DNA of 64,000 bases from Desulfobacterales bacterium HSG16 (GCA_030377965.1 JAUCGE010000007.1:1-64000); one strand, 5' to 3'. Counted from the stretch's first letter, positions 15,810-25,258 are shown. Notes: generated by a model not told the origin, from the sequence alone. Numbers and translations are program-made.

Positions 15810-17186
15810 GTGGTTGAGCAATTGGATCTTTTTGAATACCAGGCAAAAGAGAAAACTCGCAAATTATCACCCCTTGCGGAAAGAATGCGGCCTGAAAAAC
15901 TTTCCGGTTTTATTGGTCAGAGCCATGTGACCGGAGAGCAGGCTTTGATACGCCATGCTGTCGAACAGGACAAAATCTTTTCCATGATCTTATGGGGGCC
16001 GCCTGGATGCGGGAAAACAAGCCTTGCCAGGATTATATCAAAAGAGACAGGATCGTTTTTTTCCCGGATTTCAGCAGTACTTTCAGGTGTCAAAGATATT
16101 CGGGAAGTGATTGAGACAGCAAAAAAGCAGCAGGGTTATTATGGGAAAAAAACCATATTGTTCGTGGATGAAATACATCGGTTCAACAAAAGCCAGCAGG
16201 ACGCATTTTTACATCATGTGGAAAACGGCCTCATTACCCTGATCGGGGCTACAACGGAAAACCCTTCTTTTGAAGTTATAGCCCCCCTGCTTTCCAGATG
16301 CCGGGTCATAAAATTAAATCCTCTTGCAGAAGATGCTGTTGAAGAAATCATCCGTCATGCCATAGAAGACAGGACAAACGGGTTAGGTAAGATGAATATT
16401 GAAATTGAGCCGGAGGCGGTATCCCTTCTTGCCAGGCTCGCAGACGGTGATGCAAGAAACGCATTAAACAGCCTTGAAATAGCTGCTGGAATGCTCGAAT
16501 CTTCACGGGAAAACAACGGCAGAAATTTCATCAGCCTGTCTAATATGGAAAAAATTTCCCGTAAAAAATCTTTGAAATACGATAAAACCGGGGATATGCA
16601 TTATGATATTATCTCAGCCTTTCATAAAAGCCTGAGAGGTTCTGATCCTGACGGTGCGATTTACTGGCTGGCTCGTATGTTAGCGGCAGGAGAAGACCCT
16701 CTGTATGTTGCAAGAAGAATGGTTCGCTTTGCCGTGGAAGATGTGGGAAACGCTGATCCAGCAGCTTTAAACGTTGCCATAAACGCAGTTGAAACCTATA
16801 GATTTTTAGGATCTCCCGAAGGTGATCTCGCTCTTGCCCAGGCTGCCCTATATCTGGCTGCCGCTCCCAAAAGTAACAGTGTTTACAAAGCTTATTCACA
16901 AGTCATGGATGTGGTAAAAAAAACCGGATCACTGGAAGTACCTCTTCACATCAGAAACGCTGCCACAAAACTCATGAAGGAATTCGGCTATGGCACAGGC
17001 TACCAGTATGCCCATGATTATAAAGACGGATTTGCACCGGAACAGACCTATCTGCCAGAACCTCTTGCCGAATACAGATTTTATGAGCCAACACAGCGAG
17101 GATATGAAGGAATAATAAAAAAACGGCTTGAAAAATGGCGGCAATTAAAAAAGGAAGCACGTTTTCCAGAACAAAAGGATATATGA
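15810..17186 (+). CDS. rarA: Replication-associated recombination protein A (RarA/MgsA)
   Basis: The protein has 458 residues and is an AAA+ ATPase of the clamp-loader clade. Walker A is GPPGCGKTSLAR, Walker B is FVDEIHRFNKSQQDA, sensor 1 is IGATTENPSFEV and the arginine finger lies in LLSRCRV. The C-terminal part (EDPLYVARRMVRFAVEDVG, then ALNVAINAVE) is the RarA tetramerisation domain. RarA acts at stalled replication forks and interacts with single-stranded DNA-binding protein. The GTG at 15810 gives the usual N-terminus (QLDLFEY). It lies 22 bp after der and overlaps the next gene by 4 bp. Confidence 0.95.
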   Translation: MVEQLDLFEYQAKEKTRKLSPLAERMRPEKLSGFIGQSHVTGEQALIRHAVEQDKIFSMILWGPPGCGKTSLARIISKETGSFFSRISAVLSGVKDIREVIETAKKQQGYYGKKTILFVDEIHRFNKSQQDAFLHHVENGLITLIGATTENPSFEVIAPLLSRCRVIKLNPLAEDAVEEIIRHAIEDRTNGLGKMNIEIEPEAVSLLARLADGDARNALNSLEIAAGMLESSRENNGRNFISLSNMEKISRKKSLKYDKTGDMHYDIISAFHKSLRGSDPDGAIYWLARMLAAGEDPLYVARRMVRFAVEDVGNADPAALNVAINAVETYRFLGSPEGDLALAQAALYLAAAPKSNSVYKAYSQVMDVVKKTGSLEVPLHIRNAATKLMKEFGYGTGYQYAHDYKDGFAPEQTYLPEPLAEYRFYEPTQRGYEGIIKKRLEKWRQLKKEARFPEQKDI

Positions 17187-18139
17187 CTGTCACGAATATC
17201 ATATTCTGCCTGATATTTTCGATTTTTACTTCAACTGCCGCTGTGTGTCCGGCATATGCCCAGATAGACGGAGGTATCTTAAAAACAAGAAACGCCATTA
17301 TTTTATACCAAGATCTTACGCCATCAGCTGGAAAAGAGATTGCAGATATTTTCCTGAAAATCAAACAGGATCTTGAAACGACTTTCAAATGGCGTTTGAA
17401 CTTCAAACCGACCATTGTATTGATAAGAAGCACAAAAAAATTTCAGGAAACCGCAAAAAATCCCCGCATCATTGCGATGGCATTTCCTCTGGTCAGGCGG
17501 ATTATAATCGACTATGAAAAAATGAACAAATCAGGCACAGATACGTTAGCTGTCACTTTGAAACATGAAGTCTGCCATCTGCTGGTTCATCACTATATCA
17601 AGTTACCCCGCCTGCCAAAATGGCTTGATGAGGGAGTATGCCAGTGGGCAAGTGAAGGCATTTCCGAGATGGATTTTCAAAAAAGCTCATTTGCCTTGAC
17701 CAGGGCAGTGGTAACCAATCGCCTGATTCCATTAAGATCTTTACACTATTCTTTCCCGAAGCAGGAAAATGATTTGATCCTGGCATATGCTCAAAGCCTG
17801 TCTGCAGTCAGGTTCATCCGAAAAGAATTTGGTCATGACGGGCTTTTAAACCTTTTAAAAAATCTCTCAGGCGGTTATACTCTGGATATGGCTGTGCAGA
17901 AAAGCCTGCTTATTTCCGCTGCCGAACTTGAAAAAAAATGGCGGCAGAGTATCGAAAATCGTCTGACATGGCTGATCTGGTTTGCCTCGCATATGTATGA
18001 AATTTTATTTTTTGCAGCAGCCATGCTGACAGTATTCGGTTTTTTCAAGGCAACAATCTCAAGAAAGCAAAGATATGCAGATGAAGAAGAAGAAGATGAT
18101 GATGATGATTACTATGACGACAATAACACAGATGAGTAA
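17183..18139 (+). CDS. Exported HExxH metallopeptidase with acidic C-terminal tail
   Basis: The protein has 318 residues. An ATGA overlap with the rarA stop fixes the start at 17183, and a signal peptide runs to about VCPAYAQ. The gluzincin motif LKHEVCHLLVHHY supplies HExxH, and the third ligand is probably Glu in LDEGVCQW 19 residues on, the layout of peptidase-MA-like families. A C-terminal membrane segment (WFASHMYEILFFAAAML) is followed by an intensely acidic tail of Glu, Asp and Tyr. The catalytic domain should face the periplasm. The substrate is unknown; the position before lptF hints at an envelope role, which is inference. Confidence 0.75.
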   Translation: MTVTNIIFCLIFSIFTSTAAVCPAYAQIDGGILKTRNAIILYQDLTPSAGKEIADIFLKIKQDLETTFKWRLNFKPTIVLIRSTKKFQETAKNPRIIAMAFPLVRRIIIDYEKMNKSGTDTLAVTLKHEVCHLLVHHYIKLPRLPKWLDEGVCQWASEGISEMDFQKSSFALTRAVVTNRLIPLRSLHYSFPKQENDLILAYAQSLSAVRFIRKEFGHDGLLNLLKNLSGGYTLDMAVQKSLLISAAELEKKWRQSIENRLTWLIWFASHMYEILFFAAAMLTVFGFFKATISRKQRYADEEEEDDDDDYYDDNNTDE

Positions 18140-18145
18140 CTGGAT

Positions 18146-19330
18146 ATGAAGATGAACACGACCGTTAACCGTTACATTTTCAAGGAATTTTTAGGGCCAT
18201 TTTCATTGAACGTATTTTTTTTCACCTTTATTTTCCTGCTGGCCGCTATCCTTGAGATCACGAAGATGATCGTAAATTACAAGATCAGCCTTTCCAGCGT
18301 ACTGTTGCTTATGGCCTATAAGATGCCGTCATTTTTGATTTTTATCATACCAATGTCGATAATGCTGGCTGTGCTGCTAACTTTTTTAAGGATGTCCAGT
18401 GACAATGAAATTATAGCTCTTAAAGCAAGCGGCATAAGCATTTATCAGATATTGCCATCGGTCTTTCTTTTTTGCCTGGCAGGCTGTCTTCTCACAGGAT
18501 TCATGAGTATCCACGCCATGCCCTGGGGCCGAATTTCGTTTAAAAAACTAACTATATCAGTTATATCATCGAATCTTGATATCGGTCTGAAAGAGAGGAC
18601 ATTTAACGATAATTTTAAAAATGTAATGCTCTATGTAAATAAAGTGGATCTGAAAAGCAAAACATTGATTGATGTTTTTATCGAAGACAGGAGAAGCAAG
18701 AATGCTGTGATTACCGTGATCGCACCCAAAGGTAAACTCTCTTCCAATTCTGAAAAAGGTCTGTTTCATCTTCGACTGTCAAATGGCTTTATAAACCAGG
18801 TGGACACTGATGATCGCCGAGCAAATTCCATTCGCTTCAAGACCTATGATATCCAGTTAGATATTGAAAAAGCTCTGGTAAGGTCTCGCAACCGGCCCAA
18901 AGACGAAAAAGAAATGACATTGTTTGAGTTAAATGATTCCTTAAAAAACGCGAAAAAAAAGGATGGAAGATACTATGAATCACTTATAGAATTTCATAAA
19001 AAATTCTCAATTCCGTTTTCATGTTTTACACTGGGGCTTTTAGCCGTACCCCTTGGAATTCATTCGAGTGCAGCCAAACGAACCTTCGGTCTCGGACTGG
19101 GGCTTTTTTTCTTCCTTTTTTATTACCTTCTTCTTTCTGCAGGAATTGTGTTCGGCGAAACCGGAAAATATCCGCCGTTAATCGGGATGTGGGTCCCAAA
19201 TATAATTACGGGCATTACAGGGATAATCTTTTTAGTTAAAAGCGTCCGGGGCAGGCTTGTTTATTTCCGACTGCCTGCCGGTATATTGAAACTGTTCGGT
19301 AACAGATTCAATAACGTTTCAGACAAATAA
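18146..19330 (+). CDS. lptF: LptF/LptG family lipopolysaccharide export permease
   Basis: The protein has 394 residues with the LptF/LptG topology: three membrane helices at the N-terminus (roughly 12-110), a periplasmic beta-rich domain (about 130-260) and three more helices (about 285-380). The start NRYIFKEFLGPF and the segment LRMSSDNEIIALKASGIS, the coupling helix that contacts the ATPase LptB, are diagnostic. It acts in the inner membrane with LptB and its partner permease to extract lipopolysaccharide. The usual lptG partner is not adjacent here, and I cannot decide between F and G from sequence alone. It is 6 bp from the upstream peptidase gene. Confidence 0.88.
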   Translation: MKMNTTVNRYIFKEFLGPFSLNVFFFTFIFLLAAILEITKMIVNYKISLSSVLLLMAYKMPSFLIFIIPMSIMLAVLLTFLRMSSDNEIIALKASGISIYQILPSVFLFCLAGCLLTGFMSIHAMPWGRISFKKLTISVISSNLDIGLKERTFNDNFKNVMLYVNKVDLKSKTLIDVFIEDRRSKNAVITVIAPKGKLSSNSEKGLFHLRLSNGFINQVDTDDRRANSIRFKTYDIQLDIEKALVRSRNRPKDEKEMTLFELNDSLKNAKKKDGRYYESLIEFHKKFSIPFSCFTLGLLAVPLGIHSSAAKRTFGLGLGLFFFLFYYLLLSAGIVFGETGKYPPLIGMWVPNIITGITGIIFLVKSVRGRLVYFRLPAGILKLFGNRFNNVSDK

Positions 19331-19382
19331 CTTGTAAGAAAATGCTTTTTTATTTTGAGACTGAATAACTAAAGGAGCTATT

Positions 19383-20441
19383 ATGAAACCTGAAAAAACC
19401 ACTCTGTACTTCAAACAGGGAAAAAGCGACAAAGTTTACAAAGCTTCACTGGAAGAAACAGACAGCAACAGCTTTATCGTGAACTTTGCATATGGCCGCA
19501 GGGGAGCTACCTTAAAAACAGGCACTAAAACAAAGGCTCCCGTAGATTATCCTTCGGCTAAAAAAATTTATGACAAACTCGTAAAAAGCAAAACAGCCAA
19601 AGGTTATAAGCCCGGTGAAGAAGGGGCTGAATATGTTCATACGGACACAGATGCCAGAGAAACTGGTGTTCAATGCCAGTTACTGAATTTTATCGAAGAA
19701 GCGGAAGTAATCAGGTTCATTGACGATGCCAGATGGTGGGCGCAGGAAAAGCATGACGGAAAAAGAATGCTTATTCTTAAAAAAGAGAGCATCACTCCAA
19801 TCAACAGAAGAGGGCTTTCCACCGGCGCTCCAGATACAATAATACACGGTGCGGACAGAGTCGAAGGTGCATTTCTGGTTGATGGCGAGGCTGTTGGTGA
19901 AAAGCTTTTTATTTTCGATATATTAGAAGTCGATAATACGGATTTAAAGCCAGCTCCATATAGTCAACGCATGTCACATCTTGAAAACCTTGGCTTTACA
20001 GAGTCGATAACAGTTGTTGAAACAGCAAAAACAAAAAAAGAAAAGCGACAGTTATTTGACAGCTTGAAAGCATCAGAAGCAGAGGGTATTGTATTTAAAA
20101 AGCATTCGGCTCCTTACACGGCAGGAAGGCCGAACAGCGGCGGAACCCAGATGAAATTCAAATTTTACGCTACAGCGTCTGTGATCGTCACCGGAATAAA
20201 TGTCAAGAACAGCGTCAAGATTGCGGTTATCAAAGGCAAAAAAACGCGGATTAATGTGGGTAATGTGACGATTCCTCCAAACAGAACTGTTCCGGCTGTA
20301 GATTCGATCATTGAGGTTCGATACCTGTATGCTTATAAGGGCGGGAGCCTTTACCAGCCAGTCTATTTAGGTAAACGGGATGACATCGGCCTGTCAGATT
20401 GTATGATTTCACAATTGAAGTACAAAAAAGAGACTGAATAA
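19383..20441 (+). CDS. ATP-dependent DNA ligase with N-terminal WGR domain
   Basis: The protein has 352 residues. The first 85 form a WGR domain (KVYKASLEE, then FIVNFAYGRRGATLKTGTKT), a fold known from PARPs and bacterial nick-binding proteins. The nucleotidyltransferase core follows, with motif I as EKHDGKR (adenylated Lys near residue 123), FLVDGEAVG (motif III region), SEAEGIVFKK (motif IV) and QMKFKFY (motif V). An OB-fold part ends the protein. The enzyme should seal nicks using ATP, a repair role beside the NAD-dependent replicative ligase. A ribosome site AAGGAG precedes the ATG at 19383. The WGR domain probably targets it to DNA ends. Confidence 0.88.
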   Translation: MKPEKTTLYFKQGKSDKVYKASLEETDSNSFIVNFAYGRRGATLKTGTKTKAPVDYPSAKKIYDKLVKSKTAKGYKPGEEGAEYVHTDTDARETGVQCQLLNFIEEAEVIRFIDDARWWAQEKHDGKRMLILKKESITPINRRGLSTGAPDTIIHGADRVEGAFLVDGEAVGEKLFIFDILEVDNTDLKPAPYSQRMSHLENLGFTESITVVETAKTKKEKRQLFDSLKASEAEGIVFKKHSAPYTAGRPNSGGTQMKFKFYATASVIVTGINVKNSVKIAVIKGKKTRINVGNVTIPPNRTVPAVDSIIEVRYLYAYKGGSLYQPVYLGKRDDIGLSDCMISQLKYKKETE

Positions 20442-20534
20442 CAAAAATGTCTGACTATTCTGCGGAAATTGAGGCATGCAGAATCAGATTCCCTGGCTGC
20501 GGCGGAAAACTATTTGTGTCGATAGGAAGATAAT

Positions 20535-22568
20535 ATGAAAAATCAAAAAATAAAGCTGGTTGATAAGGAAAATATTCTGCGATTTTTTCTGAACCTGTAC
20601 AAGACTCAATCAGGAACAGATACTGGGGAATATTTGTCAACGACAATAGATAACTTCGACCCTACGTCAAGTTATAATCTGCGCGTTCAAAAATACGAGG
20701 AGTGGAAATCAAGACGGGTTTCAATTGCTCCTCTTGGAGATGGAAGCGGCAGTAAGAGTAAATGTTTCAAGGTAATTTACGACGAGGTACTGGTAGTTAA
20801 AATTCCTCCTGTTCCCATAAAAAGTTTCGATCAATATCTTGAGTGTATCGAAACAGAACGACGCATTGTTGATAAGCTTTCGCCGGATATTGTATGTATC
20901 ATACCCAATGTCTCTACTATACTTAAAAGGATTCCTCCTTTCTCCAGAGACATTGAACTTGCTCCTGAAGTATTTGAAAAAAAATGCATCGAACGATTAA
21001 AAAAAGATCCTTATCTTCAGAACTATTTAAAAATAGACGACAGTTTTGTTTTTTTCATGAATTTAACAAAGTATTCGTTCCTGAGCAACGTCATAGATAA
21101 ACTACATGATATAAGTCAGGATGTAGCAGAAGAAATTTTGAGTCACACGGACATTCTACAGGACTTGATATTGTTCGAGGACAAGTTCGGGAGCGCAGGT
21201 GAATCGCTGTTCTATAAGATAAATGAAGTATATGGTTTTTATAATAAGGAAGTGAACCGGCTGGCAGGACGCATTGGCAATCTGCCGGCAGTCTCTGCCT
21301 CACAGACAATTGAATGGTTTCTTTCTCTTATGATCGGGAAAATGATGAAAGAGGATGATAGTTCACAATATTCTTCGCAATTTATACAAAAAATGAAAAT
21401 AATGTCCAAGCAGGTTTTGACAAAATACAGGAAGGAGATCGAAGAATACAGGCGAACGATGACAACATATGTCCGACAGAAAAAATTTATACAGAACAAA
21501 AGTATTTTCGAAGGATTAATCACCAACATACTTGAGATGATAGGCGATTTGAAAAATAAATGCGTGGCCATCAGAGATTTGAAGCCGGACAATCTGTTCG
21601 TGGTGGGAGACTGGGAAAAAAATCCGCTCCTTTTAGCCTCCCACGGAAGCTATTCTCTCGGCCTTATCGACTTTGAAACTTCGGTAAGCTTCGATACCAA
21701 GTATGATGTGAAAATAGATCAGCCGCTTCTGGCAGGAACTCCTTCATATTCAACCCCTTCACATCTTTTTGAAAATACACTTCTGGAAAAAATATATAAA
21801 GATTTGCCGCGTATATTGTTCTTCCAGGACTGGCAGGCTGTAACAAATATGATTTATAATGTTGCAACCGGAAAGCACCTGGCTCAAAAAACTGGAAGGG
21901 TTTTACCCGAAACTATGAGAACGATGAGAATCACCATGAAGGAAGGCAAACCCCTTCCCGATGTTTATATTAGAAGCAACGGCAAATTCTGGCGTGAGGC
22001 TGCAAATGAATTGAAAGAAAAGCTGAAGAACAGCAAAGCTGATTTAAAATCGATTCAAGTGGTTATCCCGGATCAAACAAAAGATATATTCAAACAGGAA
22101 CTTTCGTATCAAAATAGCAAAATAAAAAAAAGTATATTGAAACAGGTCAAGTCTCACAAAATATTCAAAAGCAAAAATGTCCGCCGGACTTTAATCAAAG
22201 CCCCGCCTGAAATAATAGCACGATACAAAGCAAAATGGAAAAAGGGCATAGGTATCCCGAAAGCCCCTCCAAAAGTTCGGGCGGAAATTATAAGTTTTCT
22301 TGACAAACTGGAAAGCCGGAAGCGCCGGAAAAATCATATAGATCGAATTCTGGAATCTATGGATCAGGCATTACCTGAATTACAGGTTTATGAACTTTTA
22401 AAAGTAATGTTTTTTCTCGTTCATGAAACAATGCATAAACCGGAATGGAATTCGCTTCCTGATATAGATGAACCGGGTGCAGATATGGAAAATATATCTC
22501 ATGAAGAAACTATTGTTTATGAACAGACTCTTGTTTATCAAACATCCAGAAAAAGCGAAACTGCATGA
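20535..22568 (+). CDS. Divergent eukaryote-like serine/threonine protein kinase
   Basis: The protein has 677 residues. A glycine-rich segment (PLGDGSGSKSKCFKVIY) and the VVKI lysine form the N lobe. A helical insert of about 200 residues separates it from the catalytic loop IRDLKPDNLFV (near 345) and LIDFETS, where Glu replaces Gly of the usual DFG. AGTPSYSTPSHLF resembles the activation/P+1 loop, and FFQDWQAVTNMIY corresponds to helix F. The catalytic Lys, Asp and Asn are present, so activity is likely. The last 180 residues are basic and of unknown fold. AGGAAG precedes the start. It sits 93 bp after the WGR ligase gene. Confidence 0.75.
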   Translation: MKNQKIKLVDKENILRFFLNLYKTQSGTDTGEYLSTTIDNFDPTSSYNLRVQKYEEWKSRRVSIAPLGDGSGSKSKCFKVIYDEVLVVKIPPVPIKSFDQYLECIETERRIVDKLSPDIVCIIPNVSTILKRIPPFSRDIELAPEVFEKKCIERLKKDPYLQNYLKIDDSFVFFMNLTKYSFLSNVIDKLHDISQDVAEEILSHTDILQDLILFEDKFGSAGESLFYKINEVYGFYNKEVNRLAGRIGNLPAVSASQTIEWFLSLMIGKMMKEDDSSQYSSQFIQKMKIMSKQVLTKYRKEIEEYRRTMTTYVRQKKFIQNKSIFEGLITNILEMIGDLKNKCVAIRDLKPDNLFVVGDWEKNPLLLASHGSYSLGLIDFETSVSFDTKYDVKIDQPLLAGTPSYSTPSHLFENTLLEKIYKDLPRILFFQDWQAVTNMIYNVATGKHLAQKTGRVLPETMRTMRITMKEGKPLPDVYIRSNGKFWREAANELKEKLKNSKADLKSIQVVIPDQTKDIFKQELSYQNSKIKKSILKQVKSHKIFKSKNVRRTLIKAPPEIIARYKAKWKKGIGIPKAPPKVRAEIISFLDKLESRKRRKNHIDRILESMDQALPELQVYELLKVMFFLVHETMHKPEWNSLPDIDEPGADMENISHEETIVYEQTLVYQTSRKSETA

Positions 22569-22665
22569 CTTTACAATGGCGATAAAACTTGAAAAGTATG
22601 AGGTATTTTAAAAAAACTTTTAATAAAATACTTGACATACAAAAGAGAGTAGCGAAAGATAATCA

Positions 22666-22697
22666 TCAAACATTGCCTTAAAAAAAGCAATGTTTGA
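22666..22697. promoter_or_regulatory. 11-bp perfect stem-loop in the leader of the acidic lipoprotein gene
   Basis: TCAAACATTGC (22666-22676) pairs with GCAATGTTTGA (22687-22697) around a 10-nt A-rich loop. No T tract follows, so it is not a standard terminator for the kinase gene and may be a 5' leader element. TTGACA at 22632-22637 is a possible -35 box nearby. Confidence 0.4.
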
Positions 22698-22710
22698 AAA
22701 ATATGTTGAA

Positions 22711-22749
22711 GGGGACATTTATTAACCGCTGAGGGGACATTTATTAACC
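22711..22749 (+). repeat. Two direct copies of a 17-nt motif before the acidic lipoprotein gene
   Basis: GGGGACATTTATTAACC occurs at 22711-22727 and again at 22733-22749, a 22-bp period, ending 21 bp before the start codon. Two helical turns of spacing would suit a dimeric regulator. Confidence 0.5.
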
Positions 22750-22770
22750 ATCAAAAAAAGGAGAAGTTCA

Positions 22771-24321
22771 ATGGCAAGAATCGTTCAACAGAAAAAGATC
22801 TACGCACTTCTGGCATTAGCGGTAGTTATAGGGCTTACATTTGCTATATTTACGGGTTGTGACGACAGCGAAAATGTTGTGGTCGAACCTGAAGAAGTAC
22901 TTGAAGGAACCTTTGTTGACAGCGTGGTTGTAGGTTTGCAGTATAAAACCAAGACACAGATGGGCATCACTGGACATGGCGGTAAATTCAAGTATAAGAA
23001 AAATGAAAAAGTTAAATTTTATATCGGCGATATCTCCTTTGGAGAGGTCATTGCCCAACCGGTAATAACACCGGTAACTCTGGTTGTCGGGGCAGCAGAT
23101 GAACCAGAACCTTATTTGAATCCGGTTGTAACGAACATATGCAGAATCATACAGACCCTGGACGATGATGACAATCCGGGCAATGGCATATCAATCACCG
23201 AGGCAATCCGGGTCAACGCTGTCAACATGTCCCTTAATTTCAATGTAGGAATTTCCGAATTTCAAAATGATACAACAGTTCAGGAAATAGTGTCCATTCT
23301 CACTCCCCTCAGACTTGCCGGGATGCGAACCCTGGCCCTGACCTACAGAGTTCAGACCCATTTAAAGATCAATTTAGATATCATTGCTGGCGGATCTGTT
23401 CCTGATGTCGAAGAACCACCGGCAGAATGCACGGTCATTCCGGCAGACGGAACCTGGACAGGAACTACCGATCAGGGACATGAAATTTCGTTTTCCATTG
23501 CCGACGGCAAGGTTACGAATATCAGTACAAAAATGGATTATGAGGATTACCATTCCGAAGGGTGTGTAGGAACGAATGCTTTGGAAACCGGAGATCATGA
23601 AGTGGCAGTCAGTGGATGTGCATTTTCATTTTCAACCTCTGAAGTTGAAGTTACCGGATCGTTTACCAGCCCAACTATGATTGCTGGAAGCTGGTCATAT
23701 CAGAACAGTGATTGCGGAGGAGCGGGCATCGGCACATTTACTGCCACCGGATCTGGTGCATCAGATGAAGATATTGATGGAGACGGATATTCCGAAAGCC
23801 AGGGAGATTGTAATGATACGGATGCTGACATAAATCCGGGTGCAGTTGAAATATGTGATGATGGAATCGATCAGGATTGCGATGGCCTCGACTGCACACT
23901 GCTAGATCCCAGCGATGTAGATGATGACGGTGATGGATACACAGAAAATGATGGTGACTGCAACGACGCTGATGCCTCCATCTATGCCGGAGCTGTTGAA
24001 ATTTGCGGTGATGGAATCGATCAGGACTGTGACGGAAGCGATCTGATCTGTATTGATGATGATGATGATTCTTCTAAAAAAGATGATGATTCTAAAAAGG
24101 ACGATGATTCTTCCAAAAAAGATGATGATTCCAAAAAGGACGATGATTCTTCCAAAAAAGATGATGATTCCAAAAAAGATGATGATTCCAAAAAGGACGA
24201 TGATTCTTCCAAAAAAGATGATGATTCTAAAAAGGACGATGATTCTTCCAAAAAAGATGATGATTCTAAAAAGGACGATGATTCTTCCAAAAAAGACGAT
24301 GATTCCAAAAAGGATGCATAG
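22771..24321 (+). CDS. Lipoprotein with MopE-type metal-binding repeats and a Ser-Lys-Asp repeat tail
   Basis: The protein has 516 residues. The N-terminus is a signal sequence ending in the lipobox FTGC (Cys near residue 30). The middle has beta-rich regions, with residues 215-325 possibly forming a small barrel-like domain. Two copies of the 'putative metal-binding' motif follow (DIDGDGYSESQGDCNDTDAD, then NPGAVEICDDGIDQDCDG; the second near 385), as in MopE and thrombospondin type 3-like modules that bind calcium or copper. The last 90 residues are a low-complexity tail of alternating SKKDDD and SSKKDDD units. AAGGAG precedes the ATG. It is probably outer-membrane or surface anchored; its role is unknown. 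Confidence 0.75.
   Translation: MARIVQQKKIYALLALAVVIGLTFAIFTGCDDSENVVVEPEEVLEGTFVDSVVVGLQYKTKTQMGITGHGGKFKYKKNEKVKFYIGDISFGEVIAQPVITPVTLVVGAADEPEPYLNPVVTNICRIIQTLDDDDNPGNGISITEAIRVNAVNMSLNFNVGISEFQNDTTVQEIVSILTPLRLAGMRTLALTYRVQTHLKINLDIIAGGSVPDVEEPPAECTVIPADGTWTGTTDQGHEISFSIADGKVTNISTKMDYEDYHSEGCVGTNALETGDHEVAVSGCAFSFSTSEVEVTGSFTSPTMIAGSWSYQNSDCGGAGIGTFTATGSGASDEDIDGDGYSESQGDCNDTDADINPGAVEICDDGIDQDCDGLDCTLLDPSDVDDDGDGYTENDGDCNDADASIYAGAVEICGDGIDQDCDGSDLICIDDDDDSSKKDDDSKKDDDSSKKDDDSKKDDDSSKKDDDSKKDDDSKKDDDSSKKDDDSKKDDDSSKKDDDSKKDDDSSKKDDDSKKDA
24053..24318 (+). repeat. In-frame tandem repeats encoding (S)SKKDDD
   Basis: Units of 18 and 21 nt built on GATGATGATTCC and AAAAAAG/GG alternate about a dozen times. 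The units differ by synonymous changes (AAAAAA or AAAAAG, GAT or GAC, TCT or TCC), and all keep the reading frame, so the array expands and contracts in triplets without frameshift. Confidence 0.85.
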
Positions 24322-24382
24322 AAATAATAATGCCTGCCTTTGATTAAATGTCTCAGCAGGGAAATAATTCCCGATTTACGTA

Positions 24383-24420
24383 AAGCCGGTCCGGGTAAAA
24401 CCGGATCGGCTTCAGGTTTT
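24383..24420 (+). terminator. Rho-independent terminator after the acidic lipoprotein gene
   Basis: AAGCCGGTCCGG (24383-24394) pairs with CCGGATCGGCTT (24401-24412) with one G-T wobble and a 6-nt loop; CAGGTTTT follows. The next gene starts only 10 bp further on, so its transcription probably needs read-through or a promoter inside this region. Confidence 0.6.
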
Positions 24421-24430
24421 ACACAAAATC

Positions 24431-25258
24431 ATGAAAAAAGATAATTCACTTCAAATTCAAATAGACATAGATCGAATTGCCCATAGCCTGCTGATTGTCT
24501 GTATAGCTATCGAAATAGCACTTGTCGTGCTGGATGTATTCATAAATTTCTATGAATATTCAAGTCTTAAAGAGATTCAACGATTATGCAACATAGCAAG
24601 GGAAGATTCTCTTGCATCCTGGATCGGAAGCATGCAGACATTCATGATCGGCATGACTTTATGCCTGATCGTATTTTTGACACGCCAGGCATCGATTTCA
24701 TGGAAAATAACCACAGGATGGCTCCTGCTTTCCCTGTTTTTCATTTATATGGCAATTGATGATGGAACTGAAATACACGAAAGGCTTGGTTCGGCATTTG
24801 AAATGATTTTCAAATCACCCGACAATTCAAATGTTCCAATGTCCGGAATATCGAGCTTGCTTGAGTTTTTCCCAAGTTATGCCTGGCAGTTATTATTCAT
24901 CCCTTTTTTTGCAGGTGCAGGGCTTTTCATACTGATTTTTTTGATGAATGAACTCAAAACCAGACAGTCAAAAATATTTGCCATTCTGGCGTTATCATGT
25001 TTCGTTTTTGCAGTCGGACTCGATTTTTTTGAAGGGTTGGATAAAAACCATCAATGGAATTTTCATACTTACCTGCAAAAGGAATACCAGCTTGAAAAAT
25101 ATACAGTGCGCCATTTTTCCAAATCCCTTGAAGAATTCATTGAAATGCTTGGAATGACATTTTTCTGGGTATCGTTTATTCAATATTTCAAATCATTTCC
25201 AAAAAGTATTATCATCAACATTATCTTTCCTGCCAGGCCATCAATGCCATCGGCTTAA
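24431..25258 (+). CDS. Multi-pass membrane protein of unknown function
   Basis: The protein has 275 residues and about six hydrophobic helices (near 17-38, 65-83, 92-112, 150-172, 182-198 and 235-252). I do not recognise the family. Conserved-looking polar residues cluster at membrane boundaries: MAIDDGTEIHERLG after helix 3 and LDFFEGLD after helix 5, and His residues later. Acidic and His residues in such positions are seen in membrane hydrolases, but I make no functional claim. The start has no strong ribosome site and lies just behind a predicted terminator. Confidence 0.55.
   Translation: MKKDNSLQIQIDIDRIAHSLLIVCIAIEIALVVLDVFINFYEYSSLKEIQRLCNIAREDSLASWIGSMQTFMIGMTLCLIVFLTRQASISWKITTGWLLLSLFFIYMAIDDGTEIHERLGSAFEMIFKSPDNSNVPMSGISSLLEFFPSYAWQLLFIPFFAGAGLFILIFLMNELKTRQSKIFAILALSCFVFAVGLDFFEGLDKNHQWNFHTYLQKEYQLEKYTVRHFSKSLEEFIEMLGMTFFWVSFIQYFKSFPKSIIINIIFPARPSMPSA

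Noticed and set aside
22632-22663. TTGACA with GATAAT as a strong promoter for the acidic lipoprotein
   Set aside because: The spacing is 20 bp, and the 17-bp alternative has a poor -10 box, so I mention it only as a possible -35 element.
24021-24308. Antisense frame of Ser/Leu/Glu repeats opposite the acidic tail
   Set aside because: It is the complement of the SKKDDD repeat array; repeats stay open in several frames by their composition.
24053-24318. CRISPR-like array
   Set aside because: Units are contiguous, 18-21 nt, in frame and lack unique spacers.
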